NCBI RefSeq assembly: GCF_004349065.1
Contig: NZ_SMKZ01000011.1
Location: 83,328 to 147,327 of the forward strand
Source of the DNA: Jiangella asiatica
GTDB lineage: Bacteria; Actinomycetota; Actinomycetes; Jiangellales; Jiangellaceae
Reading direction: 5' to 3'
Length of the DNA stretch: 64,000 nt
Shown here: positions 42,894 to 52,369 of the stretch, piece after piece
Layout: each line of letters opens with the position of its first letter
Numbering within the stretch: position 1 is the first letter of the stretch
Position numbers and translations under genes: made by a program
The notes under the pieces: model-generated
The model's database searches: none
What the model saw: only the letters and a program-made list of their open reading frames with translations
What the model was told of the DNA's origin: nothing

Positions 42894-44569
42894 ACACCCA
42901 CCTGCTCGTCGTCGGACTCCCACGCGATCAGCGCGTCGATGGCCCTTCTCCGCTCCTCGTCGGTGAAGCGCGGCGCGGTCGTGCTCGCCGTTGGCGACGG
43001 GCCGTCATAGGTCTGGCGCAGCCCGCGCACACCGTCCTCGATCACGAACGACGCCCGCCGGAACACCTCGGCGCCCGGTGCGAGCACGTCGCGGACGCAG
43101 TGGTAGTCGGCCTGCAACCCGTCGCGGGTGACGGTGTTCAGGAGGTAGCCGCGCAGGTTGGTGTAGAAGCGCAGGTGCGGGTTGAACTCGAAGGCGGGGT
43201 GGACGCCGGGAACCCAGTCCTCACCTGTGCCGCCGGACGTGATCGAGGTGGTGATGAGCTCCGAGCCGACGACCGGTGCGTCGGGTGAGTCGTAGTCGAG
43301 CTTCAGGTCACAAGCCCAGTGGGCGTGGACGTCACCGGACAGCACGACCGGGTTGCGGACGCCGGCGTCCACCCAGCCTCGCGTCACCCGCTGCTGCGAT
43401 CCGACATAGCCGTCCCAGGCGTCCATCTTCAGCATGAGCTCACCGCTCCGGTCGATCAGCCGCCGGACGAACGCGCCCTGCTGGGTGATGAAGTCCCAGC
43501 GGGCGCGCGACCGACGCAACCCGTCGACCAGCCAGTCCTCCTGCTCGAACCCGAGGATGGAGCGGTTCGGGTCGAACGCCTCGGGACAGGTGGAGAACTC
43601 GGCGCCACAGGCGTACGGGTCCCGGTACTGGCGGGTGTCGAGGATGTGGAAGCTGGCCAGGCGGCCCCAGTCGACCCGGCGGTAGAGCTGGATGTCGATA
43701 CCGTCGGGCTCGGAGAACCTGCGCAGCGGCATGAACTCGTAGTACGCCTGGAATGCCGCCGCCCGCCGGCGCAGGAACTCCTCGACCGGCTGGTCGCCGC
43801 TCGGCGTCTCGTCGGCCCAGTTGTTGTCGACCTCGTGGTCGTCGAACACGACGAGCCACGGCGCCCGGGCGTGCGCGGCCTGCAGGCTGGGGTCCGAGCG
43901 GTACTGCCCGTGCCGGACCCGGTAGTCCGCCAGCGAGACGATCTCCCGGGGCGGCAGATGAGCACGGCCGATGGAGCCCTGGCCCGGGCCCTCGTAGATG
44001 TAGTCGCCGACGAAGACGACCAGGTCGACGTCCTGTGCCGCCAGGTGCTCGTACGCCGTGTAGTGGCCGGCGGCGTAGTTCTGGCAACAGGCCAGGGCGA
44101 ACGTGAGTGCGTCGTAGTCGGAGTGCTCCCGGGGAGCCGTCCGGGTCCGGCCCACCGGGCTGACCTCGGGTCCGGCGCGGAAACGGTAGTAGTACTCACG
44201 GGCCGGGTCGAGCCCCGTCACCTCGGCGTGGACCGAGTGCCCCAGCTCCGGGGTGGCCCGCTCGATCCCGGTGGCCACGACCTGCCGGAACGCGGTGTCG
44301 GTCGCCACCTGCCAGCGGACCGGCACGACCCGGCTGGGCATGCCGCCGAGGCCGTCGGGTGCGAGCGGGTCCGGTGCCAGCTTGGTCCAGAGGACGACGC
44401 CGTCGGAGCGCGGCTCACCGGACGCCACGCCCAGGGTGAACGGATCGCCGGGGAAGCTCGGCGACGCCCATTCGGCGTGGGCGGAGTTCCCGGCGGCCGC
44501 CCAGGCCAGCCAGGCACCGGTGGCGCCCGCCGCGCCCAGCAGATGACGACGGGTGATGCGTTCGGCCAT
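42890..44569 (-). CDS. phoD: PhoD-type alkaline phosphatase/phosphodiesterase, Tat-exported
   Basis: 559 residues, ATG 44569. Tat signal with R7-R8 in TRRHLLGAAG and a signal end near AHA-EW. N-terminal Ig-like PhoD_N domain (about 40-135: FTLGVASGEPRSDGVVLWTKL, YYYRFRAG), then metallophosphatase: LACCQNYAAGHYTAYEHLA, VVFVGDYIYEGPG, WLVVFDDHEVDNNWAD, VVLSGDVHAHW. These supply the Ca/Fe site ligands of PhoD. In locus 2 it is coupled to the DUF2264 gene, suggesting that the glycan source also carries phosphoester groups, or that the role is phosphate supply; the former is inference. Confidence 0.92.
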   Translation of the reverse strand: MAERITRRHLLGAAGATGAWLAWAAAGNSAHAEWASPSFPGDPFTLGVASGEPRSDGVVLWTKLAPDPLAPDGLGGMPSRVVPVRWQVATDTAFRQVVATGIERATPELGHSVHAEVTGLDPAREYYYRFRAGPEVSPVGRTRTAPREHSDYDALTFALACCQNYAAGHYTAYEHLAAQDVDLVVFVGDYIYEGPGQGSIGRAHLPPREIVSLADYRVRHGQYRSDPSLQAAHARAPWLVVFDDHEVDNNWADETPSGDQPVEEFLRRRAAAFQAYYEFMPLRRFSEPDGIDIQLYRRVDWGRLASFHILDTRQYRDPYACGAEFSTCPEAFDPNRSILGFEQEDWLVDGLRRSRARWDFITQQGAFVRRLIDRSGELMLKMDAWDGYVGSQQRVTRGWVDAGVRNPVVLSGDVHAHWACDLKLDYDSPDAPVVGSELITTSITSGGTGEDWVPGVHPAFEFNPHLRFYTNLRGYLLNTVTRDGLQADYHCVRDVLAPGAEVFRRASFVIEDGVRGLRQTYDGPSPTASTTAPRFTDEERRRAIDALIAWESDDEQVGV

Positions 44570-44593
44570 GTGCGCTTCCTCCTCTGTCGGGTC

Positions 44594-44614
44594 GCCCGGC
44601 GCAGGACGCCGGGC
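44594..44614 (-). other. Intercistronic hairpin between the ATPase and phoD genes
   Basis: GCCCGGCG and CGCCGGGC form a perfect 8-bp stem with a 5-base loop, 15 bases after the ATPase stop and 24 before the phoD start region. No U-tract follows. It may partly terminate or protect the importer transcript, lowering enzyme expression relative to transport. Confidence 0.5.
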
Positions 44615-44629
44615 GCGGGTGTCGCCGGC

Positions 44630-46780
44630 TCAGTTCGGCGTCGAGATCGTGCTCGTCGTTCCGCGCAGGGTCAGGGCCTCGGCGTGATGGCAGGCGACGG
44701 CGTGGTCCGTCCCGACGCCGCGCAGGAGCGGGACCTCGGTGCCGCATCGATCCGCTCGGACGTACGGGCACCGGGTGTGGAACGAGCAGCCGGGCGGTGC
44801 CGCGGACGGGTCCGGCAGGTCGTCGGAGAGCCGGGTCCCGCGGCGGTTGGCCCGTCGATGCGGGTCCGCGACCGGCACCGCCGAGAGCAGCGCCTCGGTG
44901 TACGGATGACGCGGCGTGTCGAACAGCTGCGCCGTCGTGGTGGTCTCCACGATCTTGCCGAGGTACATCACGGCGACGCGGTCGCACAGGTGCTCCACGA
45001 CGGACAGGTCGTGGCTGATGAACAGGTACGTCAGGTGGTACTCGTCGCGCAGGTCGGCCAGCAGGTTGAGGATCTGCGCGCGGACGGAGACGTCGAGGGC
45101 GGACACCGCCTCGTCGGCGACGACCAGGCGCGGCGTCGTGATCAGCGCCCGCGCGATGTTCACCCGTTGCCGCTGGCCGCCGGAGAACGCGTGCGGGTAG
45201 CGGCGCATGTACTCCGGGCGCAGCCCGACGCGGGCCAGCATGTCCGCCACCCGCTGTTCCATCTCCGAGTCGATCCGGTCGCGGCGCAGTGCGGGGTTGC
45301 GGAACGGCTCGGCGAGGAGCTGGAGGAGCGTCATGCGCGGGTTCAGCGAGCTGAACGGGTCCTGGAAGATCATGCGGATCTGGCCGCGGTAGCCGCGCAG
45401 CTCGGAGTCCGGCAGCCCGGCGAGGTCGACGGCGCCGTTGTCACCGCGGTAGGTGATCTGTCCCGAGGTCGGCGCGATGGCCCGCACGATCGCCCGCCCG
45501 AGAGTGGTCTTGCCGCATCCGGACTCGCCGACCAGGCCCAGGGTCTCCCCCGGCTGGATGGCGAGGCTCACTCCGTCGACGGCTCGCACGTGTCCCACCG
45601 TGCGATTGAGCAGCCCGCGTTTCACCGGATAGTGCATGGTCAGGTCCCGCACCTCGAGCACGGGCGCACGATCGTCCTCCGGGGCGGGTTGCGGCCGGTC
45701 ACCCGTGACGACCGGGGCCGCGGGAAGCAGCGGCAGCTGGGCGCGCCCCGCACCGGGGTCGACGACGGACTCGTCGTACAGGTGACACCGCGCCAGCTGC
45801 CCGCCGTCGACGCTGTGCAGGTCCGGCAGCCGCTCGTGGCAGACGTCCCCGATCAGTGCGTGACAACGGGTGTGGAACGGGCACCCCGCCGGCCGCTGCA
45901 GCGGATGCGGGACGATCCCCTCGATGGCGGCCAGCCGACGCGCACGGTCGCCCCGGCTGCCCATCCGGGGTACCGACGCGATCAGAGCCTGGGTGTAGGG
46001 ATGGCGCGGTGAGTCGAACACGTCGGTGACGGAGCCCTCCTCGACCACCGTGCCGAGGTACATGACCGAGACGTCGTCGGCGATCTCCGCGACCACGCCG
46101 AGGTCGTGGGTGATGAACAGCATCGCCATGCCGGTGTCGTCCTGCAGCTCGGTGAGCAGATCGAGGATGCGGGCCTGTGTCGTGACGTCCAGGGCGGTGG
46201 TCGGCTCGTCGGCGATGAGCAGCGACGGCTCGCAGGCCAGCGCCATCGCGATCATGACCCGCTGGCACATCCCGCCGGAGAGCTGGAACGGGTAGGCGTG
46301 CATCCGCTGGTCCGGCCGGGGGATCCCGACCCGGCCGAGGAGATGGACCGCCTTCTCGGTGGCGTCCTTGCGCGACAGCGGGAGGTGCAGCTGGATGGCC
46401 TCGACGAGGTGATCGCCCACGGTGTACATGGGTGAGAAAGCGGCCATCGGCTCCTGGAAGATCATCGAGATGTCGGCTCCGCGCATCGCGCGCATCCGCG
46501 CCCCGCGAGGGTCCAGCGCCGCGAGGTCGGTCGGTTCGGCCGTCTCCTCTCCCCCGTGCCACCAGATCCGCCCGGCGGCGATCCGGCCGGGCGGGTCGAT
46601 GAGCTGCAGGATCGACCGGGCGGTGATCGACTTTCCACACCCCGACTCGCCGACGAGGCAGGTCGTGCGGCCCCGGGAGATGCTGAGGTCCATGCCGTCG
46701 ACCGCGCGCACGACGCCGTCGTCGGTCGTGAAGTGGGTCTTCAGTCCCTGCACGTCCAGCAGGACATCGGATCTGCTCAC
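44630..46780 (-). CDS. Fused double ABC ATPase of an Opp-type importer (OppD-OppF fusion)
   Basis: 716 residues, GTG 46780, about twice the usual 330-350. The first half (1-340) has Walker A GESGCGKS (44-51), [41 protein letters not shown], and an Opp tail with [15 protein letters not shown]. The second half (about 375-716) repeats this: [61 protein letters not shown]. It therefore supplies both motor subunits for the two permeases encoded upstream. Both active sites look intact. In locus 1 the equivalents are separate genes. Confidence 0.93.
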   Translation of the reverse strand: MSRSDVLLDVQGLKTHFTTDDGVVRAVDGMDLSISRGRTTCLVGESGCGKSITARSILQLIDPPGRIAAGRIWWHGGEETAEPTDLAALDPRGARMRAMRGADISMIFQEPMAAFSPMYTVGDHLVEAIQLHLPLSRKDATEKAVHLLGRVGIPRPDQRMHAYPFQLSGGMCQRVMIAMALACEPSLLIADEPTTALDVTTQARILDLLTELQDDTGMAMLFITHDLGVVAEIADDVSVMYLGTVVEEGSVTDVFDSPRHPYTQALIASVPRMGSRGDRARRLAAIEGIVPHPLQRPAGCPFHTRCHALIGDVCHERLPDLHSVDGGQLARCHLYDESVVDPGAGRAQLPLLPAAPVVTGDRPQPAPEDDRAPVLEVRDLTMHYPVKRGLLNRTVGHVRAVDGVSLAIQPGETLGLVGESGCGKTTLGRAIVRAIAPTSGQITYRGDNGAVDLAGLPDSELRGYRGQIRMIFQDPFSSLNPRMTLLQLLAEPFRNPALRRDRIDSEMEQRVADMLARVGLRPEYMRRYPHAFSGGQRQRVNIARALITTPRLVVADEAVSALDVSVRAQILNLLADLRDEYHLTYLFISHDLSVVEHLCDRVAVMYLGKIVETTTTAQLFDTPRHPYTEALLSAVPVADPHRRANRRGTRLSDDLPDPSAAPPGCSFHTRCPYVRADRCGTEVPLLRGVGTDHAVACHHAEALTLRGTTSTISTPN

Positions 46781-46808
46781 GGTCGCTCCTCGGTGCCGCG
46801 GCGGGCGG

Positions 46809-47969
46809 TCATGACTGATAGGGGTCGGCGGCGTCGCGAAGGCCGTCGCCGAGGAAGTTGATGGCCAGGACGGCGACGACGACGGCGACCCCGGGCAGGA
46901 GCAGCCACGGCGCGGTCTCCAGCGCGCGCACGTCGACGTCGCTGAGCAGGACCCCCCAGCTGATGGTCGGCGGACGCAGCCCCAGGCCCAGGAACGACAG
47001 GGACGTCTCGGCGAGGATCATCGCGGGAATGGACAGCGTCATGGCCGCGATCAGATGACTGGCGAACGACGGCAGCATGTGGCGCCCGATGATGCGTCGC
47101 TGACGGATGCCGTCGAGGTAGGCGGCGGTCACGAAGTCCTCGCCGCGCAACGCCAGGAACCGGCCCCGGACCACCCGGGCCAGGTCGGTCCAGTTGATGA
47201 TCGACAGGATCACGGTGATAGCCAGGTAGCGCTGGAGCGGACCCCAGTCGCGCGGCAGGGCGGCCGCCAGCCCCAGCCACAACGGGATGGCCGGGACCGA
47301 CATGAAGAACTCGACAAGCCGCTGGATGACGGCGTCGGCCTTGCCGCCGAAGTAGCCGGAGACGCCGCCGAGGACGACGCCGAGGGTGAAGGCCATGGCC
47401 AGCCCGACCAGGCCGATCGACATGGAGATGCGAGCGCCGTGGAGGATCCGCGACAGCTGGTCGTGGCCGGTCCTGCTGGCACCGAGCAGGTACATCGGCG
47501 GACCGTCCGGGTCGGCCGGACCGATGAGGTGGATGTTGGTGCTGATCAGGCCGAAGAGCTCGTACTCCGGACCGCGCGCGAGGAACTCGACCGGCACCTT
47601 CACGCTCGGGTCCTCGCGGAAGGTCAGCGCCAGGGTCTCCGGGTCACGGGTCTGCTCGTAGCCGTTGACGTACAGGCCCCAGTCCCACTCGTCCCCCGAG
47701 GTGTCGACGATGTGCAGCTGCTGCGGCGGCGCGAAGGCGTAGTCGGCGTTGATGTCATTGGGGTCGTAGGGCGCCAGGAAGTCGGCGAAGATCGCCACCA
47801 GGTAGAGCAGGCAGGTGACGACCAGCCCGGCCATCGCCAGTTTGTGCCGGCGCAGCGCCCGCCACACGAGGGTGCGCTGGGATGCGACGGCGAGCTCGGC
47901 GTCGGGCTCGCCGCCGCGGGGTTCGCTGGCGGAGGGCGGCACCTGGTCCACGTCAGAAGGTCGGCTCAC
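46809..47969 (-). CDS. ABC importer permease, OppC-like, with long first external loop
   Basis: 386 residues, GTG 47969. Helix 1 (about 45-68) ends with IFADFLAPYDPND; an unusually long extracytoplasmic segment of about 100 residues follows (DTSGDEWDWGLYVNGYEQTRDPETL to LFGLISTNIHLIG) before the OppC motif LLGASRTGHDQLSRILHGARI. Such insertions occur in OppC proteins of a distinct actinobacterial/alphaproteobacterial group. Five further helices carry the EAA loop AAYLDGIRQRRIIGRHMLPS. Pairs with the OppB-like permease at 47980. Confidence 0.92.
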   Translation of the reverse strand: MSRPSDVDQVPPSASEPRGGEPDAELAVASQRTLVWRALRRHKLAMAGLVVTCLLYLVAIFADFLAPYDPNDINADYAFAPPQQLHIVDTSGDEWDWGLYVNGYEQTRDPETLALTFREDPSVKVPVEFLARGPEYELFGLISTNIHLIGPADPDGPPMYLLGASRTGHDQLSRILHGARISMSIGLVGLAMAFTLGVVLGGVSGYFGGKADAVIQRLVEFFMSVPAIPLWLGLAAALPRDWGPLQRYLAITVILSIINWTDLARVVRGRFLALRGEDFVTAAYLDGIRQRRIIGRHMLPSFASHLIAAMTLSIPAMILAETSLSFLGLGLRPPTISWGVLLSDVDVRALETAPWLLLPGVAVVVAVLAINFLGDGLRDAADPYQS

Positions 47970-47979
47970 GGTTGTCCTC

Positions 47980-48975
47980 TCAGGCCAGGCGGTGCCGGAT
48001 CCGGGGATCGAGCCAGGCCAGCAGCAGGTCGGAGATCAGCGTGCCGACCACGGTCATGACGCTGACCAGCAGGATGATCGAGCCGGCCAGGTACATGTCC
48101 TGGCTGCGCAGCGACGACAGCAGCAGCGGCCCGGTGGTCTCCAGCGACAGCACTGACGAGACGATGACCTCGCCGCCGATCAGGACCGGCAGCACCCACC
48201 CGATCGTCGAGACGAACGGGTTCAATGCCACCCGCATCGGGTACCTGAGCAGCAGCCGGGGTTCTGGCATGCCGCGGGCCCGCGCCGCCACCACGTACGG
48301 CTTGCGCAGCTCGTCCAGCAGGTTGGCGCGGAGGATCCGGATGAGGCCGGCGGTACCGGCGGTGCCGAGGACGACCATCGGCACCCACAGGTGGCCCATC
48401 AGGTCCAGCACCTTTCCCAGGTTCCAGGCGGCGTCCTGGTACTCCGGTGAGAACAGCCCGCCGACCGAGCTCTGCCCGAACACGTTCAGACCCACCCACA
48501 TCAGCGCGAGGGCGAGCAGGAAGTTCGGGATGGCCAGCCCGAGGAAGCCGATGGTGGTGGCGACGTAGTCGGTGATCGAGTACTGCCGGATGGCGGAGTA
48601 CAGGCCGATGGGAAACGCGATGATCCAGGTGAAGACCACCGTCGCGGCCATGAACACGATGGTCAGCGGCAGCCGATCGGCGATCATCCCCGAGACGGGC
48701 CGGTTCCATTCGAAGGAGCGGCCGAAGTCGCCGTCGGAGATGATCCCCCAGATCCACGTGAGGTACTGGGTGGGCAGCGGCTCGTCCAGCCCGTACCGCG
48801 CGCGCAGGGCCGCGACCTCGGCAGGGTCGACCTGTTCCCCCTGCGCGCTGAGGTTCGTGACGTAGGTGGTCAGGAAGTCACCGGGGGGCAGCTGGATGAT
48901 GACGAACGTCACGATCGAGATCATCACCAGGGTCGGGATCATCAAGGCGACCCGCCGGACGACGAAGGTCAGCAC
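47980..48975 (-). CDS. ABC importer permease, OppB-like
   Basis: 331 residues from GTG 48975, five bases after the binding-protein stop. Starts with the typical helix RRVALMIPTLVMISIVTFVI plus QLPPGDFLTTY; the external part carries YGLDEPLPTQYLTWIWGII and DFGRSFEWNRPV. Helices follow with EAA loop YVVAARARGMPEPRLLLRYPMRVALNP. Longer in-frame starts (to 49218) lie wholly inside the binding-protein gene and are rejected. Confidence 0.92.
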   Translation of the reverse strand: MLTFVVRRVALMIPTLVMISIVTFVIIQLPPGDFLTTYVTNLSAQGEQVDPAEVAALRARYGLDEPLPTQYLTWIWGIISDGDFGRSFEWNRPVSGMIADRLPLTIVFMAATVVFTWIIAFPIGLYSAIRQYSITDYVATTIGFLGLAIPNFLLALALMWVGLNVFGQSSVGGLFSPEYQDAAWNLGKVLDLMGHLWVPMVVLGTAGTAGLIRILRANLLDELRKPYVVAARARGMPEPRLLLRYPMRVALNPFVSTIGWVLPVLIGGEVIVSSVLSLETTGPLLLSSLRSQDMYLAGSIILLVSVMTVVGTLISDLLLAWLDPRIRHRLA

Positions 48976-48980
48976 GTCCG

Positions 48981-50963
48981 TCAGGCCTCGATGAAGTACT
49001 GGCTCGGGCTCGACCCGCCCGGCGTGGCGAAGTCGAACGACTCGGGCATCTCCGCGGGCACGTTGTGGAAGTCGTCGCGGACGATGCCGTAGCCGGTCGG
49101 GACCCGCAGCGTGCCGATGACGTAGAACTGCTCGTGCGCGATCTGGAGGATCTGGCGGAACAGCTCGTCGCGTTCGTCGGCGTCCGGGGTCTGGGCGAAC
49201 TGCCAGAAGAGCTCGCACTGCTCCTTGGTCGCGGCGGGCGGCTCCTCACCCTGCGTTCCTCCGGACTGGTACCACTGGGCCCACAGCGGGGCGAACGCCT
49301 GCTCGAAGCGCATGGTCGGCAGGTAGAAGAACGGGCGCCGGGTCTCGTCACCAAGGCCGCCCGGGCCGACCCACACGCCGGCGTCGTGCTGGTTGGCCTC
49401 GGTCCGCTCCTTGAACAGTGAGCGGTCCTCCGGCCGGGTGCGCGCGTTGATGCCGACCTCGCTCCAGTACCCGACGACGAGGTTCATCGCGTCAAGCCAG
49501 TACGGCACCACGCCCGGGTCGGAGACCTCGACCTCGATGGAGAACGGTCGGCCGTCCGGGCCCAGCCGGAAGCCGGCGCCGTCGCGCTCGGTGAGGCCGG
49601 CCCGGTCGAGGGCCTCGTTGGCGAGGTCGAGGTCGTACTCGAGGTACTGGGTGGCCAGCCCTTCGTCGAAGAACTTCGAATCCGGCGACGGCGCGGCCTG
49701 CCACGGCTCGCCCTCCTCCTGGAACGTCGCGGTGTTGAGCTCCGCCCGGTCGATGGCGTGCGACAGCCCGATCCGGAAGTCCTTGGTGCCGAAGATGGCC
49801 CGCTTCACGGGGTCCTGGTGCGTGAGGTTGAGGAAGATCACCATCTCGTTCATGAGGCTGCTGCGCAGCGTCGTGAACGTGTAGCCGCCCTGCTCCCTGC
49901 CGTCGGCGAGGACCGGCTTGTTGGCGAGGCTGGTGACGTGGCGGGTGTGGAAGGAGAATTCGCCGTTCGTGGCCTTCAGCAGGATGACCTCCGCATCCGA
50001 GATCACCTCGAACGACACGCGGTCGATGTACGGCAGCTGCCGGCCGTCCGGATCCGTCTTCCAGTAGTACGGGTTGCGCTCCGCGGTCACCGTGGTGGCG
50101 TCGCCCAGCGCGCTCGTGAGCATCCAGGCGTTCAGCGTCGGCTTCTCGGCGTTCTGGTAGGTCTCGGCCCGCGCCAGCATGAGCTCGGTCCACGAGCCGA
50201 AGCCCGCCGCGGCCGCCGCCGCGTCCACGCCCTGGGTGTAGGCCGGATGGAACTGCTGGAGGTAGTGCCTGGGATAGGTGGTCAGGGCGTCGCCGGTGTT
50301 GAGGAGGGCGAGATTCTCGATGAACAGCCCGTTCGGCTCGGCGAAGGTGAAGCGCACCGTCTGGTCGTCGACCCGCGTGAGCGCGGCCACCTGTCCGCCG
50401 TTGGTCAGGAAGGTCGGCGCCGCGGGCGAGATCTCCTTATTCATCAGGAAGTCCTCGAACGCGAAGACGATGTCGTCGGCAGTGAACGGGGTGCCGTCGG
50501 ACCACTTCATCCCCGCCCGGAGCGTGATGACGAACTCGTGACCGTCCGGCGACTGCTCGACGGACTCGGCGATGTTGGGGACGGCCTCGGTCCACTCCGG
50601 GTTCCAGCGCAGCAGCGGGTCGTAACCGACCGTGCGCTGCAGCCAGGCCTCGTCCTCGGGGCCCAGCAGCGCGCTGGACCAGGTGCCGCCGTAGACGCCG
50701 ACCCGATCGACCGGTTCCACCACGGCGGGGTTGCCCGGGAGCCGTTCACTGAGCGGCGGGAGCTCGCCGGCCTCGACCCTGGCGGCCAGTTCTGGCGCCT
50801 CCATGAGGTCCGTACCCGCAGCGTCGGTCGGGCCGGAGTCACCCGCCGGGTCGGTGTCGAGCCACGAGCACGCCGGCAGCGCCACGAGGCCGGCGGAGGC
50901 GCCACCGGCGACGAGAAGGTCACGGCGTGAGATCCGTCTGGTCGTCCATGGGCGATCGGTCAT
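48981..50963 (-). CDS. Solute-binding protein (SBP family 5), Tat/lipoprotein signal
   Basis: 660 residues from ATG 50963 with GAGGAGG upstream. The signal combines a twin-arginine motif (S-R13-R14-D-L-L) with a lipobox ending at C32 (LVALPAC), i.e. a Tat-exported lipoprotein. Mature motifs: VGVYGGTWSSALLGPEDEAWLQRTVGYDPLLRW, TLRAGMKWSDGTPFTADDIVFAFED, DFRIGLSHAIDRAELN and YLEYDLDLANEALDRAGL. It is longer than usual (500-560), a form associated with large or oligosaccharide ligands. First gene of locus 2 behind the LacI-controlled promoter. Tat export suggests folding before secretion. Confidence 0.92.
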   Translation of the reverse strand: MTDRPWTTRRISRRDLLVAGGASAGLVALPACSWLDTDPAGDSGPTDAAGTDLMEAPELAARVEAGELPPLSERLPGNPAVVEPVDRVGVYGGTWSSALLGPEDEAWLQRTVGYDPLLRWNPEWTEAVPNIAESVEQSPDGHEFVITLRAGMKWSDGTPFTADDIVFAFEDFLMNKEISPAAPTFLTNGGQVAALTRVDDQTVRFTFAEPNGLFIENLALLNTGDALTTYPRHYLQQFHPAYTQGVDAAAAAAGFGSWTELMLARAETYQNAEKPTLNAWMLTSALGDATTVTAERNPYYWKTDPDGRQLPYIDRVSFEVISDAEVILLKATNGEFSFHTRHVTSLANKPVLADGREQGGYTFTTLRSSLMNEMVIFLNLTHQDPVKRAIFGTKDFRIGLSHAIDRAELNTATFQEEGEPWQAAPSPDSKFFDEGLATQYLEYDLDLANEALDRAGLTERDGAGFRLGPDGRPFSIEVEVSDPGVVPYWLDAMNLVVGYWSEVGINARTRPEDRSLFKERTEANQHDAGVWVGPGGLGDETRRPFFYLPTMRFEQAFAPLWAQWYQSGGTQGEEPPAATKEQCELFWQFAQTPDADERDELFRQILQIAHEQFYVIGTLRVPTGYGIVRDDFHNVPAEMPESFDFATPGGSSPSQYFIEA

Positions 50964-51002
50964 GGCGCCTCCTCGCTGAGGTCCCTGGGAATGACGCACA
51001 AA

Positions 51003-51029
51003 GCTATAGCGCTTGCCACAACGTGTCAA
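51003..51029 (-). promoter_or_regulatory. Promoter of locus 2 with embedded LacI-type operator
   Basis: On the minus strand TTGACA (51029-51024) is followed at 15 bases by TATAGC (51008-51003) or at 17 by TAGCTT. The spacer contains GCAAGCGCT (51016-51008), with the AGCGCT core typical of LacI/GalR-family sites. Binding would occlude RNA polymerase. A further palindrome, GTGTC-AAC-GACAC (51023-51035), covers the -35 region. Confidence 0.7.
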
Positions 51030-51185
51030 CGACACATCTTTGCTGGTTGCACACTGTGAAACGACGCCGTGGGTCGTCACCGAGATCGCAGGCGGTCTCC
51101 GCAGGTTACAAGCACTTTCATAGGCACATACTGGGTTCGGAGGACAGGTTGCCTGGCAATGACGTCAGCAGCTACCATGACGGCC

Positions 51186-51199
51186 TTGCGCAAGCGCTT
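51186..51199. promoter_or_regulatory. Second LacI-type operator, upstream of the lacI-type gene
   Basis: TTGCGCAA (51186-51193) overlaps AAGCGCTT (51192-51199). The nine bases GCAAGCGCT (51190-51198) are identical to the core of the site in the locus-2 promoter, facing the opposite gene. Two matching sites about 180 bp apart suggest joint control of both divergent units, possibly by looping. Confidence 0.65.
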
Positions 51200-51284
51200 T
51201 CTGTCGCGTCGGACACGCGGACACAAGCCACGGTTGACCGAGATGCTTGGATGAGGTGCGGAACGATGAGGGAGCGGTGTACCG

Positions 51285-52364
51285 ATGACTGAGAACGTGA
51301 CAGCGGCGCCCGGCCGCGCGACGCTCCGTGATGTCGCCGCCCGCGCCGGCGTCTCCATGTCGACGGTCTCCCGCGTTCTGGGCGGGGGTTATCCGACGGC
51401 GGCCAAGACGAAGGAGAAGGTCCTCCGCGCCGTCGAAGAGCTCGACTACGTCGCCAACGCCCACGCGCGTGCGCTGGCCGGCGGCGGGTCGAAGACGGTG
51501 GCGATCCTCGTCGGATCGGTGGCCATCGAGTTCCAGGCGTACATCGCCCAAGGCGTCGAGGAGCAGGCCACCGACGACAAACACCTCTGCCTGGTCTGCT
51601 CCACCGGCGGCGACCCCGAACGCGAGCTCGCGTACATCCAGCTCATGCGTGAGCAGGGCGCCCGGGCGGTCGTCCTGGTCGGCACGGTCGTCGCGGACGA
51701 GGCCTACCACGCGAGGATGCGGCAGTTCGCCCAGGCGCTGGATGCCGCCGGCTCACGCCTCGCGCTCATCGGACGGCCGCCGCTGGCCCGCGACGTCCCG
51801 GCCGTGGTCGTCGAGTTCGACAACGAGGGCGGCGCGTACGCGGCGACCAGCCACCTCCTGACCCAGGGACACGAGCGCATCCTCTATCTCGGCAAGCAGC
51901 CGGGCCAGACCACGGCGGAAGGCCGCCTGGCCGGTCACCTGCGCGCGCTGGCCGACTTCGGCGTCGAGGCCGACGAGTCGCTGATCGTCGCGGGCGAGTT
52001 CGGCCGGCTGCCCGGCTACCAGATGATGAAGGCACGCCTGGAGTCCGGGCCGGTCGACTTCACCGCGATCTTCGCCGGCGACGACCCCGCGGCCGCCGGC
52101 GCCATCCAGGCACTACGCGAACACGGCCTGCGCGTCCCCGACGACGTCTCGATGGTCGGCTACGACGACCTCGCAGTGGCCTCCGACCTCGGGCTGACCA
52201 CCGTGCACATCCCGCACGAGGAGCTGGGCCGCGCCGCGGTGCGCCTGGCGCTGCACCAGGCCGACGCTCGCGGCGAGGAGTCCGGCCTCGTCCACCGGAA
52301 GCTCGCCACCCAGCTCATCGTGCGGGACTCGGTGCGGCCCAACGTCGGCGCACGAAAGCGCTGA
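51285..52364 (+). CDS. LacI-family regulator of locus 2
   Basis: 359 residues, ATG 51285 with GAGGGAG upstream. LacI helix-turn-helix: TLRDVAARAGVSMSTVSRVLGGG (split at the hinge), hinge helix VANAHARALAGG, then the periplasmic-binding-like sensor (VAILVGSVAIEFQAYIAQGVEEQ; AIFAGDDPAAAGAIQALREHGLRVPDDVSMVGYDDL). It faces the locus-2 importer across a gap with two matching operators. It is convergent with the locus-3 permease gene with only five bases between stops. Inducer probably a sugar from the imported glycan. Confidence 0.93.
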   Translation: MTENVTAAPGRATLRDVAARAGVSMSTVSRVLGGGYPTAAKTKEKVLRAVEELDYVANAHARALAGGGSKTVAILVGSVAIEFQAYIAQGVEEQATDDKHLCLVCSTGGDPERELAYIQLMREQGARAVVLVGTVVADEAYHARMRQFAQALDAAGSRLALIGRPPLARDVPAVVVEFDNEGGAYAATSHLLTQGHERILYLGKQPGQTTAEGRLAGHLRALADFGVEADESLIVAGEFGRLPGYQMMKARLESGPVDFTAIFAGDDPAAAGAIQALREHGLRVPDDVSMVGYDDLAVASDLGLTTVHIPHEELGRAAVRLALHQADARGEESGLVHRKLATQLIVRDSVRPNVGARKR

Positions 52365-52369
52365 CGGCG

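Noticed and set aside
52355..52362. Third AGCGCT site at the 3' end of the locus-2 LacI gene
   Set aside because: It coincides with the terminal Arg-Lys-Arg codons and stop, lacks the GCAAGCGCT core and is not near a promoter.
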